Positions 28,101-36,277 of a stretch of 64,000 bases of DNA are shown in pieces. Numbering within the stretch: the stretch's first letter is position 1; the number at the start of each line of letters is the position of its first letter. The notes below the pieces were generated by a model. It was given only the letters and a program-made list of their open reading frames with translations. It had not been told where the DNA came from and did not search any database. The position numbers and the translations under genes were made by a program. The stretch spans positions 1 through 64,000 of the forward strand of contig CALGAD010000161.1 of NCBI GenBank assembly GCA_937951955.1. Direction: 5' to 3'. The stretch is from an uncultured Bacillaceae bacterium (GTDB taxonomy: Bacteria; Bacillota; Bacilli; Bacillales; Caldibacillaceae).

Positions 28101-28500
28101 AAGCGGCGATCTATCTGCGGTAGTGTTTCCCGATGTGTATCGCAAATATTTGCGCATCTTGAAAAAGGGAGCCGTCGTCTTATTATCCGGTTATTTAGAA
28201 TACCGAAAAGGAAAGGAACAGTTTGTTGTTCAGGAGGCAAAAGATTTTTCGGAACTAACACAACCCGGGGAAGGGGTGCGCCTTTTTTTACGCATCACCA
28301 GATATTTAGAAACAAAGACCATTTTAGAAGAATTGAAAAGTGCCATTCGTCAACATCCCGGGAATACGAGAGTCGTCCTTTTTTACGAACGAACGAATAA
28401 ACTGATCCAGCTTTCCGATCATTATCGGATTGATCTCGATAGCGATGGTATTTATGCTTTGCGCAACATCCTCGGTCCTGAAAATGTCCGCATTCATTGA
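25162..28500 (+). CDS. dnaE: DNA polymerase III alpha subunit DnaE
   Basis: This is the 1112-residue DnaE-type polymerase (1115 remembered for B. subtilis), which extends RNA primers on the lagging strand before PolC takes over. It has an N-terminal PHP domain (about 1-200), the polymerase core with GPGRGSAAGS near residue 340 and catalytic acidic residues in PDIDIDFPDHRRDE (381-394), a tandem HhH region near 800 and an OB domain near 980-1050. I chose the ATG giving MAFVHLHIYSSYSLL, 7 bases after GGTGGG. A terminator separates it from the GntR gene; the malic enzyme gene often found here is absent. Confidence 0.96.
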   Translation: MAFVHLHIYSSYSLLQSTLRPEELVKLAQEKGFQALALTDRNVMYGVIPFYKACLKSGIKPIIGLTADVLGDGNHSYPMIFLAKNNQGFQNLIKISSAIQTKSPEGIPLQWLKHYVEGLFAISPGKEGEIEQLLLAGKSEEAKEKIRMFKQLFAPSSFYLSIQNFSYTEDQLLLEQILRCGEELDVPVVATNKTCYGAKEDFDAWKALEAIRLNTLMKDLDHSYLEKEYYFKSRKEIEEIYKNYPDQLENTVRIAEQCNVEIAFHQELLPKYPLEAKTADEYLTELCEKGLHERVANPTPEYEKRLQYELDVIKKMQYSDYFLIVWDFVQYAKSQGITVGPGRGSAAGSLVSYCLGITDVDPIQYNLLFERFLNPERVSMPDIDIDFPDHRRDEVIEYVAEKYGHSHVAQIITFGTFQTKAALRDAGRVLGLDNKELDQVAKAVPGKLGITLAEALHESKELAQLAGQERYRKVFQIARKIEGLPRHTSTHAAGVIISDRPLVEIIPLERGTGEILLTQYPMEILEELGLLKMDFLGLRNLTLIESVLQSIRYREGKEIDLGEIPLDDEKTFQLLQRGDTTGVFQLESAGMRDVLRQLKPTDFEDIVAVLALYRPGPMQNIPVYINRKHGKEPVHYPHPDLEDILVKTYGVIVYQEQIMQIASKMAGFTLGEADLLRRAVSKKNREILDKERAHFVKGALEKGYSEEVANHIYDLIVRFADYGFNRNHAVPYSMIAYQMAYLKAHYPLYFFSALLTSVIGNEEKTSQYIREVKKLGFTVKSPSINKSGYRYEVESDGLRFSLAAIKGVGYQALKEILRARKDRPFTDLFDFCIRVSLKTVNRKIIERLIYSGSMDEFGVDRAVLLASIDVAINHAQLLKPEDDQMNLLFNDGLNLKPKYVEVEPIPLEDKLNNEKLVLGLFLSEHPAGIHRKVFMLNGAVLIEELKAERKIKQIGVFISDERKIRTKTGQAMSFLEISDESGDLSAVVFPDVYRKYLRILKKGAVVLLSGYLEYRKGKEQFVVQEAKDFSELTQPGEGVRLFLRITRYLETKTILEELKSAIRQHPGNTRVVLFYERTNKLIQLSDHYRIDLDSDGIYALRNILGPENVRIH

Positions 28501-28515
28501 TGCGGACATTTTTTT
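28482..28515 (+). terminator. Terminator of dnaE
   Basis: AAATGTCCGCAT/ATGCGGACATTT begins inside the last codons of dnaE and is followed by a T-run. Confidence 0.9.
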
Positions 28516-28526
28516 ATTAAAAAAGG

Positions 28527-28554
28527 TTTACAGAGAAAAAAATTATGTTATTAT
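28527..28554 (+). promoter_or_regulatory. Promoter of the GntR regulator gene
   Basis: TTTACA (28527-28532), a 16-base spacer and TATTAT (28549-28554) directly follow the dnaE terminator. Transcription would start near 28561, just before the operator-like palindrome. Confidence 0.55.
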
Positions 28555-28569
28555 ATAAAATAACTCAGG

Positions 28570-28580
28570 TGGTCAGACCA
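28570..28580 (+). promoter_or_regulatory. GntR/FadR-type operator
   Basis: TGGTCAGACCA is an 11-bp perfect palindrome around a central base, of the TGGT-N-ACCA type bound by FadR-subfamily GntR regulators. It lies about 10 bases after the predicted transcription start of a GntR gene, where binding would give autorepression. Confidence 0.65.
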
Positions 28581-28606
28581 TTGATGGAAAATTGATCGCC
28601 TGTAAT

Positions 28607-28682
28607 CTGGACTGTATGGTGCGGTATGGAAATGGCTATATTGTAGCCGGAGGAACTTTCCGCCACAGTCTGGCTTTTTTTT
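28607..28682 (+). terminator. Structured attenuator-like terminator in the GntR leader
   Basis: A closing stem CTGGACTGT (28607-28615) / ACAGTCTGG (28665-28673), with two G-U pairs, encloses a GCGG/CCGC extension and an inner hairpin GGCTA/TAGCC (28634-28648). Eight T follow (28675-28682). This intrinsic terminator lies between the promoter and the GntR start codon, which suggests transcription attenuation. I recognise no known riboswitch consensus. Confidence 0.6.
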
Positions 28683-28700
28683 GTATGTAGCGGAGGATAG

Positions 28701-29324
28701 GTGAAGGATGAGATGAAAAAAGAAGGTAATGCTTCGAAAATTTATTTGATGATTGTCGAAAAAATCCGCGATTTGATTGAAGAAAATGGTCTCGGACCTG
28801 GGGATCGCCTTCCTTCCGAACGAGAATTATCCGACACATTAAAGGTCGGTCGTTCTTCGGTACGCGAAGCCTTTCGTTCCCTGGAATTATTAGGGTTAAT
28901 TGAAACGAGAAAGGGAGAAGGAACGTTTATTTCCGACTTCCGCAACCACCGGCTCGTGGAAATTTTAAGTAAATTTATTTTAAATAATAAAAAATCACGG
29001 GACGACGTCATCGAAACGAAAGAAATGCTCGAGTTAGCCGGTTTATTGTTATTGATAAGAAAAAAAGGGAAAATCGAACCAGTCCTTTTTGAAAATGTGG
29101 ATACGCTGGAGCGGGATGTGTATTTTAAAAATGTATTTCAACAAGCCAATAATCGCCTCTTATATAAAATCTGGCATTTAGTCACGAATTTTAAAAATAC
29201 AATTCATGACGAAGATAGTTTTCTTTCGGCCAGGACATTGAAGGAATTAACCGAAGCGTTAAACAAAGGGGCTGAGCACCAAGTTCTGGAGACGTATTAT
29301 CTTCACTTTTTGGACAAACAATAG
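28701..29324 (+). CDS. GntR family (FadR type) transcriptional regulator
   Basis: The 207-residue protein has an N-terminal GntR winged helix (about 10-75) with LPSERELSDTLKVGRSSVREAFRSLELLGLIETRKGEGTF-like core features. A C-terminal helical domain follows that is shorter than usual and lacks the Asp/His metal ligands I would expect of an FCD domain. It probably represses its own leader and perhaps accDA, since it sits 113 bases before accD in the same direction. The start may be GTG 28701 (4 bases after GGAGG) or ATG 28713. Its effector is unknown. Confidence 0.85.
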   Translation: MKDEMKKEGNASKIYLMIVEKIRDLIEENGLGPGDRLPSERELSDTLKVGRSSVREAFRSLELLGLIETRKGEGTFISDFRNHRLVEILSKFILNNKKSRDDVIETKEMLELAGLLLLIRKKGKIEPVLFENVDTLERDVYFKNVFQQANNRLLYKIWHLVTNFKNTIHDEDSFLSARTLKELTEALNKGAEHQVLETYYLHFLDKQ

Positions 29325-29437
29325 TCCCAATCTTTATAAAAAAACGTATTTTAGGCAAATTTCTACAACATTTGTACGCTGTATAGGATAAAGTAAAAAC
29401 AGGCTGTTCTTGTCAACAAAACAAGGGAGGATGGACC

Positions 29438-30307
29438 TTGATTAAAGATATTTTTTCAAAAAACAAACGGAATTATGCAAAAATACCGGCAGATTCTGCC
29501 AAAAGAGATATTCCGGAAGGGATCATGACGAAATGTCCGGTATGTAAAAAAATCATGTTTACGAAGGAATTAGAGAAAAATTTGAAGGTTTGCCTTCATT
29601 GCGAACACCATTTTCCGATGAGTGCGAAAGAAAGAATCGCAAGCATCGTCGATGAGGGTTCCTTCGTAGAACTGGATAAAAACATGGTTTCTCTCAATCC
29701 GTTAAACTTTCCAGAATATGAAGAGAAATTGAAAAAAGATCAGGAGAAGACAAAAATTCTTGAAGCGGTAGTGACGGGTACCGGTTCGATTAGAGGATAT
29801 GAAACGGCACTTGCCGTGATGGATTCCAACTTCCGTATGGGGAGTATGGGCTCGGTCGTCGGAGAAAAATTAAAACGTCTCGTTGAAAAAGCGGATGAGC
29901 TGAAAATTCCTCTGATTATTTTCGCAGCATCAGGTGGTGCCCGGATGCAAGAAGGAGTTTTAAGCTTGATGCAGATGGCTAAAGTCAGTGTTGCCTTGAA
30001 AAAATTTAGTACGAACGGCGGCCTGTACATATCGGTGATGACCCATCCTACCACTGGTGGTGTATCGGCTAGTTTTGCCTCTCTCGGGGATTATAATTTT
30101 GCCGAACCGAAGGCTTTGATCGGATTTGCCGGAAGGCGGGTCATTGAGCAGACCATTCGCGAAAAACTCCCTGACGATTTCCAGACAGCAGAGTTTTTAT
30201 TAAAACACGGGCAACTAGATGCGGTCATCCATCGCAAGGACTTACGCGATAAACTCGCTTTCTTATTAGAGCTACATCGAAATGGCGGTGATCGAGATGA
30301 AGCTTGA
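29438..30307 (+). CDS. accD: Acetyl-CoA carboxylase carboxyltransferase subunit beta
   Basis: AccD pairs with AccA to transfer the carboxyl group from biotin on AccB to acetyl-CoA, giving malonyl-CoA for fatty-acid synthesis. The 289-residue protein has an N-terminal zinc ribbon with C33, C36, C52 and C55, followed by a crotonase-like carboxyltransferase domain (SGGARMQEGVLSLMQM, TTGGVSASFASLGD). The start is a TTG 7 bases after GGGAGG. Its last 11 bases overlap the start of accA, which implies translational coupling and equal subunit amounts. Confidence 0.96.
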   Translation: MIKDIFSKNKRNYAKIPADSAKRDIPEGIMTKCPVCKKIMFTKELEKNLKVCLHCEHHFPMSAKERIASIVDEGSFVELDKNMVSLNPLNFPEYEEKLKKDQEKTKILEAVVTGTGSIRGYETALAVMDSNFRMGSMGSVVGEKLKRLVEKADELKIPLIIFAASGGARMQEGVLSLMQMAKVSVALKKFSTNGGLYISVMTHPTTGGVSASFASLGDYNFAEPKALIGFAGRRVIEQTIREKLPDDFQTAEFLLKHGQLDAVIHRKDLRDKLAFLLELHRNGGDRDEA

Positions 30308-31256
30308 GCTGGAATTTGAAAAGCCGATTAATAATTTGCGGAAAAAGATTGATGAATTAAAAGAAATCACCAAAGATGCGGATGTCGATTTATCGACGGA
30401 AATACAAAAACTGGAAGAGCGATTGCATCGCCTGGAAAAAGAAGTTTATGAAAACTTAAAACCGTGGGATCGGGTGCAAATATCCCGTCATCCGGAGCGT
30501 CCGACCACACTTGATTATGTTTCTTATTTATTTGAAGACTTTTTCGAGCTGCACGGGGACCGTGTTTTTGGTGATGATCAAGCGATCGTTGGCGGGATTG
30601 CCAGATATAAAGGGATACCGGTAACGGTTATCGGTCAACAACGGGGGAAGGATACGAAGGAAAATATACAAAGAAATTTCGGAATGCCCCATCCCGAAGG
30701 TTACCGCAAAGCATTGCGACTGATGAAACAGGCCGATAAATTCAAGCGCCCGATTGTCACGTTTATCGATACGAAAGGCGCCTACCCTGGTAAAGATGCA
30801 GAAGAGCGGGGACAAAGTGAGGCGATTGCGAAAAATTTAATGGAGATGGGCGGCTTGCGCGTTCCTGTCATCTGTATCGTAATCGGTGAAGGGGGAAGCG
30901 GAGGTGCGCTCGGGCTCGGTGTCGGCAATCGTATTTTAATGCTGGAAAACGCCACATATTCCGTTATTTCACCGGAAGGAGCGGCGTCGATTCTCTGGAA
31001 GGATGCTGCTCTAGCAAAAAAAGCGGCCGAATCCTTGAAAATTACGGCGCATGATTTGAAAAAACTGGATATCATCGATGAAATTATCCCGGAAGTGTGG
31101 GGAGGCGCTCATAAAAATCCTGAAAAACAGGCTGAACTGATTGATCAAGCGTTAGAAAAAGAGTTCTTTTCTTTATTGGAATTGTCGGAAGAACAATTAA
31201 TCGAACAGCGCTATGAAAAGTTTGCAAAAATCGGTCAATTTACGTTTAAAGATTAA
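30297..31256 (+). CDS. accA: Acetyl-CoA carboxylase carboxyltransferase subunit alpha
   Basis: The 319-residue partner of AccD opens with a coiled-coil segment (about 8-50) and continues into the carboxyltransferase domain with KPWDRVQISRHPERPTTLDY, HGDRVFGDDQAIVGG, QRGKDTKEN and GEGGSGGALGLGVG. The ATG giving MKLELEFEKPI aligns with known AccA starts and lies inside accD; an in-frame ATG 15 bases earlier is less likely. A terminator follows, so the unit is gntR?-accD-accA. Confidence 0.96.
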   Translation: MKLELEFEKPINNLRKKIDELKEITKDADVDLSTEIQKLEERLHRLEKEVYENLKPWDRVQISRHPERPTTLDYVSYLFEDFFELHGDRVFGDDQAIVGGIARYKGIPVTVIGQQRGKDTKENIQRNFGMPHPEGYRKALRLMKQADKFKRPIVTFIDTKGAYPGKDAEERGQSEAIAKNLMEMGGLRVPVICIVIGEGGSGGALGLGVGNRILMLENATYSVISPEGAASILWKDAALAKKAAESLKITAHDLKKLDIIDEIIPEVWGGAHKNPEKQAELIDQALEKEFFSLLELSEEQLIEQRYEKFAKIGQFTFKD

Positions 31257-31264
31257 AAATGAGG

Positions 31265-31292
31265 AAAACGTGCCATTTCGGCACGTTTTTTT
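31265..31292 (+). terminator. Terminator of accDA
   Basis: AAAACGTGCC/GGCACGTTTT with a short loop is followed by a T-run. Confidence 0.9.
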
Positions 31293-31407
31293 GATATTTA
31301 ATAAATAAATCGTTTTAAAAAAAGAATACTAAGGATATCGAAAAGAATGTTTTTTGACTTAATGTAAATTTTTATTCGAAAAAACCCATCGTATTTTTTC
31401 CAAATTT

Positions 31408-31416
31408 TGATATAAT
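31408..31416 (+). promoter_or_regulatory. Extended -10 promoter of pfkA-pyk, in a 350-bp intergenic region
   Basis: TGATATAAT is an extended -10 element that implies a leader of about 185 nt before pfkA. The rest of the 31293-31606 interval is AT-rich and shows no ORF. TGGAAACGTG at 31581-31590 resembles half of a cre site but the second half does not match. Confidence 0.55.
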
Positions 31417-31606
31417 GGAGTTTGCTATATCCAAAAACTTCCTCTATCCGTGAATTCGATTTCCTCTTAAATAGAAAACTCGCGAAGATCATCATGCCAG
31501 TGTGTTAAATATTTAGTAAAACTTTGGGAATGTATTGAGTTTCAAACTGAAGAATGATATGTTAATTTCGTAACAATAAATGGAAACGTGACTAGGGGTG
31601 AGTGTT

Positions 31607-32566
31607 TTGAAAAGAATTGGAGTATTAACTAGTGGTGGGGACTCTCCAGGAATGAATGCTGCCATTCGTGCAGTCGTCCGGAAAGGAATTTATCATAATC
31701 TTGAAGTCATTGGGATATATAATGGCTATCATGGTTTAATAAATGAAAACTATGAAAAATTAGAGTTAGGTTCTGTCGGTGATATCATTCATCGCGGTGG
31801 TACAATCCTTCGTTCTGCTCGCTTACCCGAATTTAAACAGATAGAGGTACAAAAAGAAGGGAAAGCCAAATTAGAAAAACACGGCATTGAAGGATTGGTT
31901 GTCATCGGTGGTGACGGATCCTTCCGCGGGGCCGAAGCTTTAACGAAGTTAGGTGTCCCTTGCGTTGCTGTTCCGGGAACCATCGATAACGATATCGGTG
32001 GTACCGATTTTACCATCGGTTTCGATACAGCACTGAACACCGTTGTTGATGCGATTGATAAAATCCGGGATACAGCTTCCTCCCATGAACGGATTTTTGT
32101 TATTGAAGTAATGGGACGGGATGCCGGTGATATCGCATTATGGTCAGGACTGGCTGGAGGAGCCGAATCCATCGTTATACCAGAAGTGAAGGAAGAATTA
32201 GATGAAATCATTGAACGATTGGTAAATGGATATAAACGAGGGAAAAAACACAGTATAATAATAGTTGCCGAAGGTGTATGCAGCGGCTATGACTTTGCTA
32301 AAAAGATAGAAAAAGAAATGGAAGTAGACGTTCGTGTTTCTGTCCTCGGTCATATTCAAAGAGGTGGAACGCCAACCGTACGGGACCGCGTATTAGCAAG
32401 TCGTCTCGGTGCTCACGCCGTTGAAATGTTGCTAGAGGGTAAAGGCGGACTCGCCGTTGGTATCGTCAATAACCAAATCGTTGAATGTCCGATTTCAGAA
32501 GCATTAAACATGCCTCATACCATTGATAAAAAGATGTATGAATTATCCAAAGAAATATCTATTTAA
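31607..32566 (+). CDS. pfkA: ATP-dependent 6-phosphofructokinase
   Basis: PfkA phosphorylates fructose 6-phosphate at the committed step of glycolysis. The 319-residue protein, the same length as in B. subtilis, begins MKRIGVLTSGGDSPGMNAAIR, which holds the ATP-binding GGDSPGMNA. It also has VIGGDGSF, the catalytic PGTIDNDIGGTD, and EVMGRDAGDIA. The start is TTG, 5 bases after GGGGTGA; an in-frame GTG lies inside the ribosome binding site. pyk follows by 21 bases. Confidence 0.97.
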   Translation: MKRIGVLTSGGDSPGMNAAIRAVVRKGIYHNLEVIGIYNGYHGLINENYEKLELGSVGDIIHRGGTILRSARLPEFKQIEVQKEGKAKLEKHGIEGLVVIGGDGSFRGAEALTKLGVPCVAVPGTIDNDIGGTDFTIGFDTALNTVVDAIDKIRDTASSHERIFVIEVMGRDAGDIALWSGLAGGAESIVIPEVKEELDEIIERLVNGYKRGKKHSIIIVAEGVCSGYDFAKKIEKEMEVDVRVSVLGHIQRGGTPTVRDRVLASRLGAHAVEMLLEGKGGLAVGIVNNQIVECPISEALNMPHTIDKKMYELSKEISI

Positions 32567-32587
32567 TATGCTTTAGGAGGAAATTTA

Positions 32588-34348
32588 ATGAGGAAAACAA
32601 AAATTGTTTGTACGATTGGTCCTGCAAGTGAATCGGTAGAAACACTTGTCCAATTGATCGAAGCTGGTATGAATGTGGCCCGGCTCAATTTCTCCCACGG
32701 TGATTATGAAGAACACGGAAATCGCATTAAAAATATCCGGGAAGCAGAAAAAATCACCGGGAAAAATGTTGCTATTTTATTAGACACGAAAGGGCCGGAA
32801 ATTCGCACGCATAGAATGGAAAATGATGGCATTGAATTGAAGGCCGGAAATGAAATTTCCATCTCTATGGAAGAAGTATTGGGAACAGAAGAAAAATTTT
32901 CCGTTACATATTCAGGACTTATTAATGATGTGCATATTGGTACAAAAATTTTACTCGATGATGGATTGATCGAGCTTGAAGTTATCGATATCGATAAAGG
33001 GAAAAATGAGATCAGAACACGCATTTTAAACAATGGTGTGCTGAAAAACAAAAAAGGCGTCAACGTCCCGGGAGTATCGATTAATTTACCGGGAATTACA
33101 AAGAAAGATGCTAACGATATTATTTTCGGAATTGAAAATGATATTGATTTTATCGCTGCATCTTTCGTGCGCCGTCCATCTGATGTATTAGAAATCCGCG
33201 AGATACTAGAAAAGTATAACGCTGAGCATATTCAAATCATTCCTAAAATTGAAAACCAGGAAGGCGTCGACAATATCGAACAGATTTTATCCGTCAGTGA
33301 CGGTTTAATGGTCGCCCGGGGCGATTTAGGGGTAGAAATTCCGGCAGAAGAGGTACCGCTTGTCCAAAAATTGTTAATTCAAAAATGCAATAAGTATGGA
33401 AAACCGGTTATTACCGCAACCCAAATGCTCGATTCGATGCAGAGAAATCCTCGTCCGACAAGAGCCGAGGCCAGTGACGTTGCAAACGCCATTTTTGATG
33501 GTACCGATGCAATTATGCTATCTGGGGAAACAGCTGCGGGATTATATCCAGTGGAAGCTGTTCGTACGATGCATCGCATAGCTCTTAAAGCAGAAAGTGC
33601 TTTGAATAACAAAGAAATTTTATCTGCTCGCAGCAAAGAAACAGAACATAACATGACCGATGCAATTTGTCAATCGGTTGCTCATACTGTCATCAATCTG
33701 GACATCGATGCCATTATTACACCGACGGAAAGTGGCTATACGACACGCAACATTTCGAAATACCGTCCGAAAGCACCGATTATTGCTGTTACAAGTCAGC
33801 CGAAAACATATAAACAGCTTTCACTCGTATGGGGTGTACTCCCCTGCTTGAGCAAACGTTGTACGACCACGGATGAAATGCTTGATGAGTCGATCCAGGT
33901 CGCATTGAACACTGGTTTAGTTAAACACGGTGACCGCGTTGTCATCACTGCCGGTGTGCCGGTTGGTGAGGCTGGAACAACCAACATGATGAAAATTCAT
34001 GTGGTCGGAAATGTCCTGGCAAAAGGTCAAGGCATTGGTAGAAAAACGACTTTCGGTAAGGTAGTTGTTGCCAAAAATGCCGCAGAAGCAATGGAAAAAG
34101 TAACCGATGGTTCAATTCTCGTAACGACCGCCACGGATAGCGAAATGGTGAAAGTCATTGAAAAATGTAGTGCTCTTGTCACTGTTCAAGGTGGCTTGAC
34201 AAGCCATGCCGCTGTAGTTGGCTTGAATCTCGGAATTCCGGTCATCGTCGGCGTAGAAAATGCTTTAGACGTCTTAAAAGACGGACTGGAAGTAACTGTT
34301 GATGCAGCAGGTGGCGTGATTTATGAAGGTCACGCAAGCGTATTGTAA
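32588..34348 (+). CDS. pyk: Pyruvate kinase with C-terminal PEP-utilizing-type extension
   Basis: Pyruvate kinase makes pyruvate and ATP from phosphoenolpyruvate. The 586-residue protein (585 in B. subtilis) has the barrel and B domain (1-350) with KIVCTIGPAS, MNVARLNFSHG, PKIENQEGV, VARGDLGVEIP and the signature ITATQMLDSM. An allosteric C domain follows (350-470), then the extra domain of Bacillus-type enzymes ending in GGLTSHAAVVGLNLGIPVIVG, which resembles the phosphohistidine domain of PEP synthase. It is co-transcribed with pfkA and ends in a terminator. Confidence 0.97.
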   Translation: MRKTKIVCTIGPASESVETLVQLIEAGMNVARLNFSHGDYEEHGNRIKNIREAEKITGKNVAILLDTKGPEIRTHRMENDGIELKAGNEISISMEEVLGTEEKFSVTYSGLINDVHIGTKILLDDGLIELEVIDIDKGKNEIRTRILNNGVLKNKKGVNVPGVSINLPGITKKDANDIIFGIENDIDFIAASFVRRPSDVLEIREILEKYNAEHIQIIPKIENQEGVDNIEQILSVSDGLMVARGDLGVEIPAEEVPLVQKLLIQKCNKYGKPVITATQMLDSMQRNPRPTRAEASDVANAIFDGTDAIMLSGETAAGLYPVEAVRTMHRIALKAESALNNKEILSARSKETEHNMTDAICQSVAHTVINLDIDAIITPTESGYTTRNISKYRPKAPIIAVTSQPKTYKQLSLVWGVLPCLSKRCTTTDEMLDESIQVALNTGLVKHGDRVVITAGVPVGEAGTTNMMKIHVVGNVLAKGQGIGRKTTFGKVVVAKNAAEAMEKVTDGSILVTTATDSEMVKVIEKCSALVTVQGGLTSHAAVVGLNLGIPVIVGVENALDVLKDGLEVTVDAAGGVIYEGHASVL

Positions 34349-34359
34349 ACTTCAGGAAA

Positions 34360-34390
34360 AAAAGGGATCGGGCGCTGTCCGATCCTTTTT
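34360..34390 (+). terminator. Terminator of pfkA-pyk
   Basis: AAAGGGATCGG/CCGATCCTTTTT with a short loop and terminal T-run. Confidence 0.9.
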
Positions 34391-34628
34391 CATTAGAAAA
34401 GGCTAATCTTTAACGAATTTCGATGAGATTTTAAATGAAGAATTATTTCATCTAGAGAAGTATCTTTTTCACTTGCTTTCATTCATTTCCTAACAAATTC
34501 CTTCTTTAATCATTCATATAAATCAATTTTCACTTTATATTTTCCTCAATCGATCCTACGACAATCAAGAACATATAGTTGTGAAAAAACTAATCACCTT
34601 TGGTTATTTTTTTATAAGCATATGTTTC

Positions 34629-35732
34629 TTATCCGCCTTGAATATATTTCCATAAATCTGAAAAGATGCCGGCTTTATAGATCGCCTGAATCAAGACAAA
34701 TAGTGCCGGTGCAAGGATAATGCCGAGAAAGCCGAGCAATTTCCAGCCGATAAATATACTTAATAATGTTGCGAGAGGATTCATCCCGATATTCGTTGAG
34801 ACGATTTTCGGTTCAATGAATTGCCTTGTAACGATCACAACGACATAAAGAACAAAAAGACCGATCGCCATCGGATGATTGTGAATCAGCCATTCATAAA
34901 TGATCCAGGGAATAAAAACGATGCCTGTTCCGAGAAACGGAATGAGATCGACAATACCGATCATGAGTGCCGAGGTAAATGGATATTGGACTTTTAAAAT
35001 AAGTAAACCGGAAAATACAATCATGGTGGAAATAAAAATAATGATAAATTGGGCGCGAATATAGCCAAAAAGGGCAGCACGCAAATCATAAAATATTTTT
35101 AATCCCCGTTGTTTGAAACGATCGGGCAAGAAACGACCGAATAATTGTTTAATCCTGTACCAGTCTTTACTAATTAAAAAAGTAGCTATAATCATGAAAA
35201 TAATCGATGTAAACGCTTTTGGAAGCCAGGACAGGAATCCGGTAATTTTTGATAGTGCTGTTTGCATGAACAATCCGGCACTTCCTAATAAATTTGTAAG
35301 GATATCATTCAACTGGGTTGTTATTGTATTGTGCTCTCGATTTTCCAGACCGATTAATTGATCGATCAATTGTTGTATTTTGGGGAACAACGTAGTTATA
35401 AAAACATGTTCTATGGTCGAAAGGATTTCCTGGAGCTGCTGTGGGGCATGTTTGGACAAATATTCGGTAATGGCGAATAACTCGGCTATTAATAAAGTGA
35501 TTGTGCCCGTTATGATACACAGGATACCGCACAGGACGAGTAAAACGGCTAAACCACGGGGCAGACGAGCAGAATATTGTAAAAAGTTTACAAATGGGTT
35601 CATGATCAAAGCGATTAACCAGGCAATCAGGAACGGAAAAATCAAAGTTGATAAATAAAACGCAGCGATTGTAAAACCACTCACGGATACAATAACGATG
35701 ATCAACCTTTTTAGCATTTCGAAATTCATCAT
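34629..35732 (-). CDS. ytvI: AI-2E family transporter-like permease YtvI
   Basis: The protein (367 residues from the start chosen) has about eight membrane segments and belongs to the AI-2 exporter/PerM superfamily: two N-terminal helices, a hydrophilic loop near 105-160, and a C-terminal block with VDLIPFLGTGIVFIPW and GFLGIILAPALF. In B. subtilis ytvI also lies between pyk and citZ; it forms a sporulation-related family and its substrate is unknown. The start is uncertain: AAGGGGG directly abuts ATG 35747 and lies 15 bases before ATG 35732. An in-frame TTG exists at 35768. Confidence 0.85.
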   Translation of the reverse strand: MMNFEMLKRLIIVIVSVSGFTIAAFYLSTLIFPFLIAWLIALIMNPFVNFLQYSARLPRGLAVLLVLCGILCIITGTITLLIAELFAITEYLSKHAPQQLQEILSTIEHVFITTLFPKIQQLIDQLIGLENREHNTITTQLNDILTNLLGSAGLFMQTALSKITGFLSWLPKAFTSIIFMIIATFLISKDWYRIKQLFGRFLPDRFKQRGLKIFYDLRAALFGYIRAQFIIIFISTMIVFSGLLILKVQYPFTSALMIGIVDLIPFLGTGIVFIPWIIYEWLIHNHPMAIGLFVLYVVVIVTRQFIEPKIVSTNIGMNPLATLLSIFIGWKLLGFLGIILAPALFVLIQAIYKAGIFSDLWKYIQGG

Positions 35733-35769
35733 AGAAAATCCAGGCATCCCCCTTGCGAAAAAAATCAAT

Positions 35770-36023
35770 AGGAGGCTTCCAAATCAAATGTTTAAAATAA
35801 TTTCACATGAAATGGATGATAACTTGTACAATCTTCCATTATTTTTACGCATCACAAGCGTTTATTAGAACAGGGGGATGGAAGAAAAGTAGAAATGATC
35901 ATACAAAGAATTTCAAATTTAGAAGTTTTAGTAATAAAACAGCAAATCGATGTATAAAAAACAAATAAAGAGCATGTTTTTGTGGGAATTGTCAAAGTTT
36001 ATTCATACTTTAGATAATAATAG
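35770..36023. other. AT-rich intergenic region upstream of the citZ promoter
   Basis: This part of the 545-bp gap between ytvI and citZ is AT-rich with no ORF or clear structure. With the promoter and cre site that follow, it leaves the whole divergent region without coding potential. Confidence 0.5.
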
Positions 36024-36052
36024 TTCACAAAATATTAATATCTCGTTATAAT
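36024..36052 (+). promoter_or_regulatory. Sigma-A promoter of citZ-icd
   Basis: TTCACA (36024-36029), a 17-base spacer and TATAAT (36047-36052) predict a start near 36059 and a leader of about 220 nt. Confidence 0.75.
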
Positions 36053-36093
36053 ATTAGCTAAACAGTGAATGATTAAAAAATTAATGATAATGT

Positions 36094-36107
36094 TGTAAGC
36101 ATTTTCT
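36094..36107 (+). promoter_or_regulatory. cre-like CcpA site in the citZ leader
   Basis: TGTAAGCATTTTCT matches the cre consensus TGWAARCGNTNNCW at all but one defined position (A for G at position 8). It lies about 35 bases downstream of the predicted transcription start, where CcpA would block elongation. citZ is CcpA-repressed in B. subtilis. Confidence 0.6.
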
Positions 36108-36277
36108 TTTTCATTTATTCTATTTTTGTAATAAAATATGAATAGCAACTCAACTTTGCGTAATTTCTCTTTAATGAAAAGAAAGAAAATTTATTTTTGT
36201 GTATACAATTAACTTCCTCGGTGAAGGAATGAATTCTGGTATTTTACGAGAAAAAATTATGTAAAGGGGAGAGGTTC

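Noticed and set aside
29380..29425. TTGTCAACAA before accD as a second GntR operator.
   Set aside because: It does not share the TGGT/ACCA half-sites of the palindrome at 28570 and is too short to weigh.
31578..31595. cre-like TGGAAACGTG in the pfkA leader.
   Set aside because: Only the first half fits the consensus; the second half lacks the required bases.
35733..35768. Upstream in-frame TTG start for ytvI.
   Set aside because: No ribosome binding site precedes it, and it would place a charged stretch before the first helix.
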